Shown: positions 8,687 through 16,462 of the stretch, one piece after another
How positions within the stretch are numbered: position 1 is the first letter of the stretch
How the letters are laid out: the number at the start of each line of letters is the position of its first letter
Assembly: GCF_900176385.1 (NCBI RefSeq)
Contig: NZ_FWXN01000005.1
Span: 124,001-188,000 of the forward strand
DNA length: 64,000 nt
Source of the DNA: Janibacter indicus
GTDB lineage: Bacteria > Actinomycetota > Actinomycetes > Actinomycetales > Dermatophilaceae
Reading direction: 5' to 3'
Made by a program: the position numbers and the translations under genes
Notes under the pieces: generated by a model
Database searches by the model: none
Seen by the model: only the letters and a program-made list of their open reading frames with translations
Told to the model about the DNA's origin: nothing

Positions 8687-8884
8687 TCAGTGCGGCAGCC
8701 CGTGCTCGTCGTACATCGCCTCGAGATCGGCTCTCATGGCCTCGCGGTCGGCATCTGTCGAGGCGTCCCGCATCGCGTCAACGATCTCTCGGACTCGCTC
8801 GACTCGTCTCTCGGCGGAGATGTCGCTCCCGCTGCGACGAGTCCGGCGAGGAGCTGCTCGGGCGTCGCTTCCAGTCGACTCCAT
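8687..8884 (-). CDS. Small protein with VapB-like C-terminal tail, no toxin partner
   Basis: 65 residues from ATG 8884. The charged N-terminal half has no recognisable DNA-binding fold. The end, ADLEAMYDEHGLPH, strongly resembles the toxin-binding tail of VapB antitoxins (compare DLYDEHTGLPR at 44105-44136). A vapC would be expected directly downstream, but that strand runs into the MFS gene terminator. It may be an orphan antitoxin or a decayed remnant; moderate to low confidence that it is expressed. Confidence 0.4.
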   Translation of the reverse strand: MESTGSDARAAPRRTRRSGSDISAERRVERVREIVDAMRDASTDADREAMRADLEAMYDEHGLPH

Positions 8885-9183
8885 GGCTGGACCTCCTACG
8901 TGCGAAGTTACACCCGCGCACAACGACTCAGTTCACGCTGCCTAGAGCAGCTCGTCGAGGACGAGCTCATCCAGTCGCGCGCCGACACGATGCTCGCCCA
9001 CCTCGCTGGTCTGGGTCCCACGTTCGCGTGGGCGGTGCGACGAGCGCAGCGCGGAGCCTCGATACCCGCCCCGCGACCATCACCCACGTTGGCTGCCCTT
9101 CGCGCGGTCGGGCGAGCTGGGGCCGAAGGCGTCTGCCTGAGGCGCTCAGCGACTGTCGCACCCTCGATGCGGGACGAGCCGTC
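8885..9183. other. Intergenic region with dispersed repeat family A and no convincing gene
   Basis: Positions 9034-9062 are a minus-oriented copy of repeat family A (arms TCGAGGCTCC and GTCGCACC around GCGCTGCGCTC). A short open frame on the minus strand ends at 8942 in RLDELVLDELL, but it reads back into the repeat and has no start signal. It may be a gene remnant. Confidence 0.5.
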
Positions 9184-9462
9184 CTACGTCGAGACGTGCT
9201 GGACTCCGTGGACTGCCCGCACGAGTGCCGCCAGCTGCGGATTGACCCCAGCCTCCGACTCGAGTGCCGACTCGACCTGCAGCAGCTCAGCCGGCGAGAG
9301 CCGTAGCACTCGCTCCTCCGCCATCACCGCGCGAGCGCGCTCCAGCGACGCGCCCATGATGAAGGACGTCAGGTCTTGCCCCTGGAGTTCGGCGGCATCG
9401 CGCAGGAGCTTGAGCGAGTCCTCGCTGCAGCGCACGTTGATGCGCTCTGTCTTGGTTGTCAT
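9184..9462 (-). CDS. DUF1778-family antitoxin (ribbon-helix-helix)
   Basis: 92 residues beginning MTTKTERINVRCSEDSLKLL, then AELQGQDLTSFIMGASLERAR. This is the DUF1778 ribbon-helix-helix start found in TacA/AtaR-type antitoxins. GGAGG lies 6 nt before ATG 9462. The C-terminal half should bind and block the neighbouring GNAT toxin. The gene lies downstream of the toxin, which is opposite to the usual antitoxin-first order, and has its own candidate promoter in the 55-bp gap. Confidence 0.85.
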   Translation of the reverse strand: MTTKTERINVRCSEDSLKLLRDAAELQGQDLTSFIMGASLERARAVMAEERVLRLSPAELLQVESALESEAGVNPQLAALVRAVHGVQHVST

Positions 9463-9475
9463 CGGCTGCCTCCTG

Positions 9476-9512
9476 AGCACTTCAGCGTACGCACTCTGTA
9501 TGTACACGGCAA
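9476..9512 (-). promoter_or_regulatory. Candidate promoter for the DUF1778 antitoxin
   Basis: Read on the minus strand, TTGCCG is separated by 17 bp from TACGCT. The spacer contains the near-palindrome TGTACATACA, a possible ribbon-helix-helix operator. It sits between the toxin stop and the antitoxin start. Confidence 0.45.
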
Positions 9513-9517
9513 GTGAC

Positions 9518-10039
9518 TTACAGACCATCGAACGTCGCACGCAGTTCTTTGGTAGTCAGGAATAGATGCATGGGGTTGTCGGCGAAGGGTGTGAAGCCGT
9601 GCGTGGTGTAGAAGGTCACCGCATCGACGTCGAACGCGTGAACTACCACCATCTCGAAGCCAACCTGCGCACTCGCGGTGACGAAGCCCCGAAGGGCATG
9701 CACGAGCAATTGGCGACCAACACCTCGACCGGCGCTCCGCTCGTCCACCGCAAGACGTGCAAGGAGCACTGCTGGGATGGGGTATCGCCTCCTCGGGGAA
9801 CCGTGGAGACGCGCAACCTCGCCCAGCTCTAGTCGATAGGTCGTCGTGGCGTAGTAGCCCAGCACTCCATCGGACTGAGGATCGACGGCAAGGAACGTCC
9901 GGGTGTTGTTCGATCTCTCTTGATGGCCGGCATGCTGCTTGAGCCACGCATCGAGATCAGGCTTGCCACAAGAAAAGCCTGAACGGTCAATCGCCCGGGA
10001 GAACGAAACGATCTCTACGGGGCGCATGCCCTCAGCCAC
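9518..10039 (-). CDS. GNAT-family acetyltransferase toxin (TacT/AtaT-like)
   Basis: Up to 173 residues; ATG 10027 is an alternative start. The segment IDRSGFSCGKPDLDAWLKQH followed by AGHQERSNNTRTFLAV is typical of TacT-type toxins. The acetyl-CoA loop is ERSAGRGVGRQLL, and FYTTHGF carries the expected catalytic Tyr. These toxins acetylate the amino group of charged tRNAs and stop translation. Its partner is the DUF1778 gene at 9184-9462. A small gene of unknown function ends 21 bp upstream and may be co-transcribed. Confidence 0.85.
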   Translation of the reverse strand: MAEGMRPVEIVSFSRAIDRSGFSCGKPDLDAWLKQHAGHQERSNNTRTFLAVDPQSDGVLGYYATTTYRLELGEVARLHGSPRRRYPIPAVLLARLAVDERSAGRGVGRQLLVHALRGFVTASAQVGFEMVVVHAFDVDAVTFYTTHGFTPFADNPMHLFLTTKELRATFDGL

Positions 10040-10060
10040 CCTCGCCCCTCCGTCATTGCC

Positions 10061-10393
10061 CTAGAGCAGCGTGACCCAGTACCAATCCGGCGTGCGGGAC
10101 CCGGGCCACCCGGTCGCCGCGTCGTCGGGAAGGATCTCGCCACCCGGCCACCCGGGGCCGTCGCCACCGACGCGCAAGGCCTGCAGCCGCGCTCGCTCGG
10201 CCATGGCCTCGCGCCACTGGTCGGCCATCTCCCGCTCCTCCGGCCGCTGGAAGCCGACCCAGTCGCCACAGCAGTCGCAGACCTCCATCTGCTCGGCCCG
10301 AGTGGCTGGCCCGCGACGCCACTCGTCCAGAACCCGCTGCGCCAGCGCGGCCAGCTCGCCCGTGCCCAGACCGCTCCGCAGGCCGTCCGTCAT
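10061..10393 (-). CDS. Small protein of unknown function with a CxCC motif
   Basis: About 110 residues from ATG 10393; GTG 10408 is possible and stands against GAAGGGGGA. The motif EQMEVCDCCGDWVGFQRPEE suggests a metal-binding turn, and the C-terminus ends PDWYWVTLL. I do not recognise the family. It precedes the GNAT toxin on the same strand with a 21-bp gap. Confidence 0.55.
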   Translation of the reverse strand: MTDGLRSGLGTGELAALAQRVLDEWRRGPATRAEQMEVCDCCGDWVGFQRPEEREMADQWREAMAERARLQALRVGGDGPGWPGGEILPDDAATGWPGSRTPDWYWVTLL

Positions 10394-10441
10394 CCCACCC
10401 AACGTCACTCCCCCTTCGTCCTCCAGCGACGAGGCCAACAC

Positions 10442-10563
10442 TAGGTGCGGGCACCGACAACGCTCGGGCGCCGGACGGCTTCGAGGCTCCTCGGTCGTAC
10501 CTCAGCCAACAGGGGGGAGCGCTCCCCCTGTCCGCTGGCCGGCGGGAGGACAAGGATGGAGCC
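10442..10563. repeat. Divergent gap with repeat family A and a GC palindrome
   Basis: 10481-10510 is a family A copy (TCGAGGCTCCTCGG ... CCTCAGCCAAC). Directly after it, 10509-10531 is an almost perfect palindrome with arms ACAGGGGG and CCCCCTGT around GAGCGCTC. It could act as an operator or a transcript-end hairpin between the divergent genes. Confidence 0.5.
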
Positions 10564-10965
10564 ATGGCGACCTTCCCGCTCCCACTCCCGTCGACCCAGC
10601 CCGAGCCGCAGCCTGCCGTCGACCTCGGTGGTGGCACCGTGGCGACGCTGCGCTGCGCGGGTGAGGTGGCTCCCTTCGCCCGGCCGGTCGTCGACCGCTA
10701 CCGCCGCCACCACGAGGCGGGCAACACGGAGGACGGGCTGCGGACGATGGTGGGCTTCGGCTTCTGGCAGCTGCGGCAGGACCGGGAGACGCAGTTCGCG
10801 ATCACGGCGCCGGACTACGCGGCGGAAGACTTCGTCGACGCCACGACCGATGTCCGGGAACTACCGATTCTGATCATTCGGCCCTGTTTGAACGAGGAGA
10901 ATGATCGTGATGATCAAAAAGCGCTCGTGAACGAAGATTCTGATCACTCTGAACGAGGATATTGA
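10564..10965 (+). CDS. Unknown protein, probably truncated at its 3' end by foreign DNA
   Basis: 133 codons are open from ATG 10564, preceded by GGAG. Codons 1 to ~98 (to EDFVDATTDV) have normal high-GC usage and contain EVAPFARPVVDRYRRHHEAG and MVGFGFWQLRQDRETQFAI. From about 10860 the sequence turns AT-rich and repetitive and the protein becomes low-quality. The native C-terminus therefore seems to have been replaced. The family was not recognised. Confidence 0.45.
   Translation: MATFPLPLPSTQPEPQPAVDLGGGTVATLRCAGEVAPFARPVVDRYRRHHEAGNTEDGLRTMVGFGFWQLRQDRETQFAITAPDYAAEDFVDATTDVRELPILIIRPCLNEENDRDDQKALVNEDSDHSERGY
10864..10965 (+). repeat. AT-rich repeated segment rich in TGATC
   Basis: GATTCTGATCA occurs at about 10866 and 10939, and GAACGAGGA near 10891 and 10953, with an intermediate GAACGAAGA near 10930. 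Five GATC sites fall within about 100 bp. Composition is far below the neighbourhood. It looks like the end of an inserted or excised element, although no transposase remains. Confidence 0.5.
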
Positions 10966-11061
10966 TCCGAGTCGCCAGCACCATGCCTGCCGCGAAGCAC
11001 TGGTTCGTGGTCCGATCCTCCGAGCCAGGGCGAGCTAGTTGTGGCGTAACCTGTGGGCTGG

Positions 11062-11205
11062 ATGGACCTGACCGACAACCAACTTCTAAGAGTTTATGAA
11101 CAGGTGTATAGCGGCCTTATACGCCCTTATACTTTCGTCCAACTCAACGGAGGCCACCCCTCGTGCAGGTGGCTTGGCCCTAAAGGCGCGAGCGGTAGTC
11201 CTTGA
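11062..11205 (+). CDS. Possible 47-residue foreign small protein
   Basis: From ATG 11062 the frame reads MDLTDNQLLRVYEQVYSGLI and ends PKGASGSP. It uses codons rare elsewhere in this window (AGA, ATA, CTA). There is no clear ribosome site, and its end overlaps the convergent MerR gene. It could equally be the front of a truncated gene or chance. Confidence 0.22.
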   Translation: MDLTDNQLLRVYEQVYSGLIRPYTFVQLNGGHPSCRWLGPKGASGSP

Positions 11206-11539
11206 TCTTCTGGTCGATGACCGCCAGCGCGCGGGTGACGCGGTCTTGCTCGGCCAGGACATGGTCGCGGTGGGTCAGGAGTAGGTTGAGCCGTTCGGCG
11301 ACGCCGGCGGGGTCCTGACTGACGTAGTGGGTGAAGCTCGCGATGTCGGCCAGGGGCATCCCGGTAGCGCGTAGGTGCAGGAGCACTTCCAGCAGGTGCA
11401 CGTCGGCCTCGGTGTAGGCGCGCCGGCCGCCCGCGTCGCGGCCGGGGTTGGGCACGACGCCGCGTCGCTCGTAGTAGCGCAACGTGTCGGGAACCAGACC
11501 GAGGTGCTGTGCGACGTCACCGATCGAGCGGGTGGTCAT
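11180..11539 (-). CDS. MerR-family transcriptional regulator
   Basis: 119 residues from ATG 11539: MTTRSIGDVAQHLGLVPDTL, then RYYERRGVVPNPGRDAGGRRAY. This is the classic MerR winged helix, followed by a dimerisation helix (LLTHRDHVLAEQDRVTRALA). There are no metal-binding cysteines, so an organic or redox effector is more likely. Its start overlaps the aldo/keto reductase stop (ATGA), so both come from one transcript. A MerR-type operator stands at the operon promoter, indicating autoregulation. Confidence 0.9.
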   Translation of the reverse strand: MTTRSIGDVAQHLGLVPDTLRYYERRGVVPNPGRDAGGRRAYTEADVHLLEVLLHLRATGMPLADIASFTHYVSQDPAGVAERLNLLLTHRDHVLAEQDRVTRALAVIDQKIKDYRSRL

Positions 11540-12519
11540 CGGTGCGTTCCGTTTCGCGTGTGGTCCAGGGCATCGAGCACTCTTGGCTCGATGTGGGTCG
11601 ACACGGCCTGGGCGGCGCTGATCAACTGCTCTCGACTCGAGACGCCCACGACGGGGATGACTGGATCGGTGCGCTGAGTCATCCACGCCAGCACCATCTG
11701 TCCAGCGTCCAGCCCGTGCGCGTCGGCGGCGTCGTGGAGGGCAGACAACGCCGACTGTGTCCCTGAGTGGCGGAATCCTTCGGGCAGCTCTCGGTCGGTG
11801 CGGGTGTAGGCGCCGCTGAGCAGCGGCGAGTAGCCCAGCAGCGACACCCCCGCGTCACGGGCCACCACAACCGTCTCCTCGTCCAGCAGGACGTGCGGGG
11901 ACAGATCGGCTGTCGGCGCCGGGGTCAGGTAGGTGAAGCGGTTCTGCAGGGCCGCGTACCGCGGGCCGTCGCCAGCTGCTCCAGTTGCTTCCGCAAGGCG
12001 CGGCGCCGTCAGGTTGCTCGCCGCTATAGCTCGGGTCAGCCCGTCGGTCACCAACTGCTGCAGGCCACCGAGGATCTCGGGCATCGGCACCGTGTCGTCG
12101 TCGATGTGCGCGTAGACCAAATCGACGTGGTCGGTCCGCAGGCGAGCGAGGCTCGCCCGGACCTGCTCGGCCACCGACGCCGGTCGCAAGCCCATGGCGT
12201 CGGACAGGTCCCCGCCCGGCCGGGCGGGCCGGGCCCCGACCTTGGTCGCCAGCGTGACTCGCTCACGTGCCGCTGATCCTCGGGCGGCGACCCACGCGCC
12301 CAAGCACTGCTCTGACTCATCACCGGTCGCGCCCTCGCGCCAGAACGCGTAGTTGTTGGCAGTGTCCACGAAGGTGGCCCCTCGCTCGAGGGCCATGTCG
12401 AGCAGGTCATGGGCAACTGGGACCGCGACATCGGTGCCCCAGTACATCGTCCCCAGGGCCAATGGCGGGATCGCTACGTCGACGCCGGACAACCGCATCG
12501 TGTTCTCAAACGTCGTCAT
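11536..12519 (-). CDS. Aldo/keto reductase
   Basis: 327 residues from ATG 12519. Family features in order are PPLALGTMYWG, the Asp of GATFVDTANNYAFW with the catalytic Tyr, the Lys of VTLATKVGARP, the His in DHVDLVYAHIDD, and VVGVSSREQLISAAQAV near the NADPH pocket. It should reduce aldehydes or ketones with NADPH. It is the first gene of a two-gene operon with the MerR regulator that probably senses its substrate or a related stress. Confidence 0.9.
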   Translation of the reverse strand: MTTFENTMRLSGVDVAIPPLALGTMYWGTDVAVPVAHDLLDMALERGATFVDTANNYAFWREGATGDESEQCLGAWVAARGSAARERVTLATKVGARPARPGGDLSDAMGLRPASVAEQVRASLARLRTDHVDLVYAHIDDDTVPMPEILGGLQQLVTDGLTRAIAASNLTAPRLAEATGAAGDGPRYAALQNRFTYLTPAPTADLSPHVLLDEETVVVARDAGVSLLGYSPLLSGAYTRTDRELPEGFRHSGTQSALSALHDAADAHGLDAGQMVLAWMTQRTDPVIPVVGVSSREQLISAAQAVSTHIEPRVLDALDHTRNGTHR

Positions 12520-12534
12520 GACCCCACCCTGCAA

Positions 12535-12556
12535 CCTGGACCAAACTCCAAGTCAA
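12535..12556 (-). promoter_or_regulatory. MerR-type promoter/operator of the reductase-regulator operon
   Basis: On the minus strand TTGACT overlaps the dyad CTTGGAGTTTGGTCCAGG (halves CTTGGA and TCCAGG), as in promoters where MerR proteins twist an overlong spacer. The -10 is weak (around GCAGGG). The site ends 16 bp before the reductase ATG. Confidence 0.6.
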
Positions 12557-12818
12557 GGATCCGAGAATGAGCGACGTCACCCCGGGTTCATCAGCAATCC
12601 CTTCGGCGGTCGGGATCGGGCAGGATGATTCAAGGATCTGTGAAGGACCGGGGAAGGCCGATCGGAGCCATTCGTCCGTACTCGCTGGGGGTCGGCTCGT
12701 CGTCGCTGCCGGTAGGTGAAGGTCCTCGGTCTCGATGGGCGGCAGCCTCGTGAACTCGTCCTGGAGGTGAGCAAAGTCCACGGAACCACCGCCGCGCGGG
12801 CTCTTGCTGCCGGGACCT
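12557..12818. other. Gap between reductase operon and abortive-infection gene
   Basis: 262 bp with an open minus-strand frame that overlaps the end of the upstream gene and continues through the reductase promoter. Its product is low-complexity Pro/Ser. I see no supported gene or hairpin. Confidence 0.5.
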
Positions 12819-13631
12819 TTACGGACGGCCCATCTGTCGGTCATGTGCGGACAGCATCAGCTCGGCGACCATCGTTGCCTGACGGATCATGAAGCGAGCG
12901 GCCTCCACGGTGACGCCGCTCGGAAGCGTTCGCCCATGCCCAGTGCCATGCGCGTTCCTCAACTCGTTGATGGCCTCGACCACGGTTCGGACGGCTTGAT
13001 AGACCTTCCGGATCTGCTTCCCGCCCTCCGTCGTCGCGTCCACGTTCCGGGGCATCACGCCGAGTTGCTCCATGCTGAGCGACATCACCTCGGGGAAGTC
13101 CATGGTTCGGTCAGGAAGACGCCCGCCTTCTTCGAGGACGAACTTCCCGATTGATTCCAGGAGTTCTTTGGCGGTGCCGAGCAGGAGCCCTGGATCCTCC
13201 GTGTTGCGGCGCAGCCGATTCAGTTGCTCGTTGAGGGCTTCCCGGCTACCTACCTCAAGAATGATGTCCCCGATGGGTTCGAGCCGCCCCTCCCGCGTGA
13301 GTGTCCATCCCACCTGTTGGAGCGCGTTTCGCAGGGCAGACCGCTCCATCTCGAGCGATGAGTCCTGAAATACACCGTGGACACGGAAGGAACTCAAGAG
13401 TTCCTCGACCAAGCGGCGGCCTCCTGCCGGCTCCCGCCATACGGAACGGCAGGCCCTGGTGATGCGGTCCACCTTGTTGGGGCTGTCGATGGAGCCAGAG
13501 CTGTATGGGGCGACGTCCCCGAGCCCGGCCGCATAGAAGGCCGAGGTCAATGAGGAGTGCGACGGTCCTACGCCGCCCTTAACGAAGGTGCTCAATGCCG
13601 CAGCGACCTCGCCGTTCACAGGGTTGTCCAT
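12819..13631 (-). CDS. Abortive-infection family protein (Abi C-terminal-like)
   Basis: 270 residues from ATG 13631. The C-terminal third carries the AbiC-like pattern ELRNAHGTGHGRTLPSG with ARFMIRQATMVAELMLSAH. The preceding region GKQIRKVYQAVRTVVEAINE is also typical. Proteins of this family act in phage exclusion, often as single genes. The N-terminal half is helical and unassigned. It has a sharper, less GC-biased codon use than the core genes around it, fitting a mobile defence gene. Confidence 0.75.
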   Translation of the reverse strand: MDNPVNGEVAAALSTFVKGGVGPSHSSLTSAFYAAGLGDVAPYSSGSIDSPNKVDRITRACRSVWREPAGGRRLVEELLSSFRVHGVFQDSSLEMERSALRNALQQVGWTLTREGRLEPIGDIILEVGSREALNEQLNRLRRNTEDPGLLLGTAKELLESIGKFVLEEGGRLPDRTMDFPEVMSLSMEQLGVMPRNVDATTEGGKQIRKVYQAVRTVVEAINELRNAHGTGHGRTLPSGVTVEAARFMIRQATMVAELMLSAHDRQMGRP

Positions 13632-13667
13632 GTCGTCAGACTATGGGGATCAATCTTCAGGGCCGGC

Positions 13668-14908
13668 GTGGCTCGAGTGATCAGATTCCTTCGAACCCGG
13701 ACAACCGACGACCTGACGCTCGCGCTATGGATCGAGGCCGCCCAGGCGGACGTGCTCAGCCGCGCGGACGTCGATGGTGCGCCGGTAGACATGGCGATGG
13801 GCGTGACCTTCACCAAGGCGGCACTGACGGTCGTCGAAAGGAGCCGGACCGACGAGCTCGTCCTCGTGCGGCGCCCGTCGACGTCGGAGGACGACTCCGG
13901 CTGGCTGGTGCGCACGGCCGAGAAGTCCTTCCTGCGCAACAAGGAGTTCGAGGTCCTCGCCGGGCTGCTCGTGCAGTCGGCCGCCTACCTCGTGCCGCTA
14001 CTCGCGCTGCCGACGGGGACGGTGGCGCGGGTCGCCGACGGCCGCTTCCTCGGGGCCTGGGCCACGCGGGCCACAGACCGCACCGTCACCGATGCTGACC
14101 GGCAGCTGCTCGACGCGGACGGTCGCGGTGCCGGCGCACCCATCGGCGAGCGGAGCCCGGCGGCATCCACCACCGAGACGATCGAAGAGGCCGTCGACGG
14201 CGTGACCCTGCGCGCGCGGACCCGCCCGCAGCTCGCGCCGCTGGCCGGCAGCGTCCTCATGGCCTTCGCCGCCGGCGCGGCCGGTCCGCTGGAGCCCGGC
14301 GCCCGCCTGCAGATGTCGTATGCGCCCTACACGCTCGAGGCCACGGACGAAGGGGGCGTCCTCCTCGTCACGACCCCGGACTTCTCCTCTCCCGAGGCCT
14401 ATCGGGAGCGGGCGACCGATGACCTCACCGGTGCCCTGGTCGGGCAGGTCGAGCAGGTGCAGACGGCTCGCAAGGCGGGTGTCGACGCGGCGCCGGTGCC
14501 ACCGAGACGATCGCGATCCAATCGGCTGCCCTCGACGCGATCGTCCTGGGGCAGCCCGCCGCGTTCGTCATGGAGCGCTTCGAGCTCGACCCCGGCGCGC
14601 AGGCCCTGACCGATGGCACCCGCCGGTCCGGGTGGTCGATCGTCATGACCACCGCGCAGACCGACGAGGAACGCGCGCTGCGCAACATCGACGCGGGCGA
14701 GCTGCAGGCGTGCGACCGCACCTTCGGCCCCTATCTGGCGCTGCCGCTCGGGTCGCTGCTGCAGTTCGCCGGTGGCGAGCTGCACTCGGCGCACCTCGTC
14801 GACCAGGCGAAGCTCGACAAAGTCTTCGAGCGCGGCGAGTACCGCACGATGGGTGAGGTGCTCGCCTCGGGCGAGGCGTCGCGGCCGCTCTTCGTCGACG
14901 CTGACTGA
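13668..14908 (+). pseudogene. Frameshifted two-lobed gene of unknown function
   Basis: From GTG 13668 (or GTG 13677) one frame runs to about 14500, then coding sense moves to another frame that continues to 14908. The first product ends its sense near TARKAGVDAAP. The second resumes TETIAIQSAALDAIVLGQPA and ends EASRPLFVDAD. The two lobes look weakly alike (LEPGARLQMSYAPYTLEA against FELDPGAQALTDG). A single small indel between about 14485 and 14500 explains the break. The family is unrecognised. It may be a true pseudogene or a sequence error. Confidence 0.6.
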
Positions 14909-14930
14909 GTCGGCCTCGCCCTTCCCCACC

Positions 14931-14968
14931 GGTCCCTGAGGAGGCGAGGAACGAGCCGTCTCGAAGGG
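14931..14968 (-). repeat. Dispersed repeat family B
   Basis: Reads on the minus strand CCCTTCGAGACGG, then CTCGTTCCTCGC, then CTCCTCAGGGACC. The ends match the copies at 185-228 and 6300-6341. It lies between two convergent genes. Confidence 0.65.
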
Positions 14969-14991
14969 CCAGTGGGGACCCCTCCCCATGG

Positions 14992-15615
14992 TCAGTCGGG
15001 CTCGTCGGGTGACTGGAGCGGCAGCAGCTCGAGGGCTTCGCTCGTGAGGCGAGCGGTGGTCTCGAGCAGCTCGCCGAGGGATGACGACCGCAGCAGCGCG
15101 AGCTGGTCGAGGACACCGAGCTGGGCGATCCAAACCAGCTGCCAGCTGCGGGTGACCGGGTCGTCGGCCAGCTCGATGTCCGCGGGCAGCGCCGGCGAGC
15201 GGTGCTCGCTCATGACCGTCAGTGCGCGTCGCACGGTGCGCTCGGTCTCGGCCAGGCGCGGGGCGTCGTCGTCGGCCCATGTCAGGTCCGGCAGGCGCCA
15301 CACCTCGGCCCTCGGGTAGGGGTCGTCGGGCAGCCACTCGACGACCTCGATGCGCTCCTGACCACGAGCGATGAGCCCGACCCGACCGCCACCCATCGGA
15401 CGCACCTGCTCGATGCTCGCGACGCACCCGACGGCGAAACGCTGGTCTCCCCCGCCGACCTCGAAGCCCCGCTCGATGAGCACCACCCCAAAGCGCCCGT
15501 CGCCGGCCGCGACGTCGCGCAGCATCGTCAGGTAGCGCGGCTCGAAGACCCGCAGCGGCAGCGGCTGCCCGGGCAGCAGCACCGCCCCGAGGGGGAACAT
15601 CGGCAGCACGGTCAC
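14992..15615 (-). CDS. LON substrate-binding (LAN) domain protein
   Basis: 207 residues starting GTG 15615 (MTVLPMFPLGAVLLPGQPLP). The segment LRVFEPRYLTMLRDVAAGDG is the hallmark of the Lon N-terminal substrate-recognition domain. No AAA+ or protease part is present. Such stand-alone proteins are common in actinobacteria and may present substrates or bind unfolded protein. Its start overlaps the stop of the AbrB-like gene (GTGA), so the two are translationally coupled. Confidence 0.88.
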   Translation of the reverse strand: MTVLPMFPLGAVLLPGQPLPLRVFEPRYLTMLRDVAAGDGRFGVVLIERGFEVGGGDQRFAVGCVASIEQVRPMGGGRVGLIARGQERIEVVEWLPDDPYPRAEVWRLPDLTWADDDAPRLAETERTVRRALTVMSEHRSPALPADIELADDPVTRSWQLVWIAQLGVLDQLALLRSSSLGELLETTARLTSEALELLPLQSPDEPD

Positions 15616-15857
15616 TCGCCATCTGCGGCGGCACGGCGCCGCTCGGCCAACAGCTCGTCGACCAGAGAGCGGCCAGGGGGCAGCGACGACGCGAAGGACC
15701 GCAGCTCTGCCACCGCGTCCGCCTGACGCTCGATGACGACACGACGGCCCTCGACGTGCAGGTGCACCTCGTCACCGGGCGCGAGCCCGAGTGCGGCGCG
15801 GACGTCTGCGGGGATGACGAGACTGCACTCCTGACCCAAGGTGACTGTGGCCTCCAT
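15612..15857 (-). CDS. AbrB/MazE-type swapped-hairpin DNA-binding protein
   Basis: 81 residues. VTLGQECSLVIPADVRAALG and LAPGDEVHLHVEGRRVVIER form the AbrB/MazE/SpoVT barrel. The tail RSLVDELLAERRRAAADGE resembles antitoxin tails that would hold a PIN toxin. No VapC or MazF follows; the LON-domain gene takes that place with a 4-bp overlap. Confidence 0.82.
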   Translation of the reverse strand: MEATVTLGQECSLVIPADVRAALGLAPGDEVHLHVEGRRVVIERQADAVAELRSFASSLPPGRSLVDELLAERRRAAADGE

Positions 15858-16129
15858 GAAGCCATCGTGGCCCGTGTGTCAACGGCGCGCCATCCCCCGA
15901 TCGCTGGCTAACGAGCCCGCACGTGATCGACGCATAGAGGCGCCCCTACACACCCAGCGCCCAGATACTCGCCTACGGCGCGCCGACGAGCAAGGTCCAC
16001 CTCGCCGATGGCCCGCCACCTGAGCGAAGGGGACGGCGCCGCTTGAAGGATCGCCACTTCGATGCCGTCACGAGGGCAGGTTCCGCCACGAGTACCCGAG
16101 CCAGGAACCCAAAGGTCGAGCAACGCTTG
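15858..16129. other. Gap before the IS3 element
   Basis: No gene is supported. It holds only short scattered open frames. The IS3-family element with its 3-bp target duplication starts at its right edge. Confidence 0.5.
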
Positions 16130-16462
16130 CGAGGGTCTGCCCCCGATCTGGTTGACACTCGGGGTTTGCAGTAATCACGCCGCTTCTGCGGTCGCGTAGA
16201 TCATCTCAAACTCGACAGGGGTGAGCTTCCCGAGGGCGCGTTGGCGCCGGCGTCGGTTGTACTTGGTCTCGATCCAGGTGACGATCGCGAGGCGGAGGTC
16301 TTCGCGGGTGTCCCAGCGCTGGGTGTCGAGGACGTTCTTCTGCAGCAGGGAGAAGAAGCTCTCCATGCTGGCGTTGTCGCCGGCGCCGTAGGAGCGGCCC
16401 ATCGAGCCGATCAGGTCGTTGTTCGCGAGCAGCCGCTGGGTCTTCTTGGCCCTGAATTGACC

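Noticed and set aside
8967-9161. 64-codon minus-strand frame over the family A repeat
   Set aside because: It is mostly repeat sequence and lacks any recognisable pattern.
10864-10965. Iteron-like replication origin
   Set aside because: Repeats are few and imperfect, and no replication protein gene is nearby.
12506-12844. Open minus-strand frame of 112 codons between the abortive-infection gene and the reductase
   Set aside because: It overlaps the end of one gene, runs through the reductase promoter into its start, and its product is low-complexity with no recognisable pattern.
13270-13290. GGTTCGAGCC resembling a tRNA T-arm
   Set aside because: It lies in the abortive-infection gene and no matching acceptor or anticodon arms are present.
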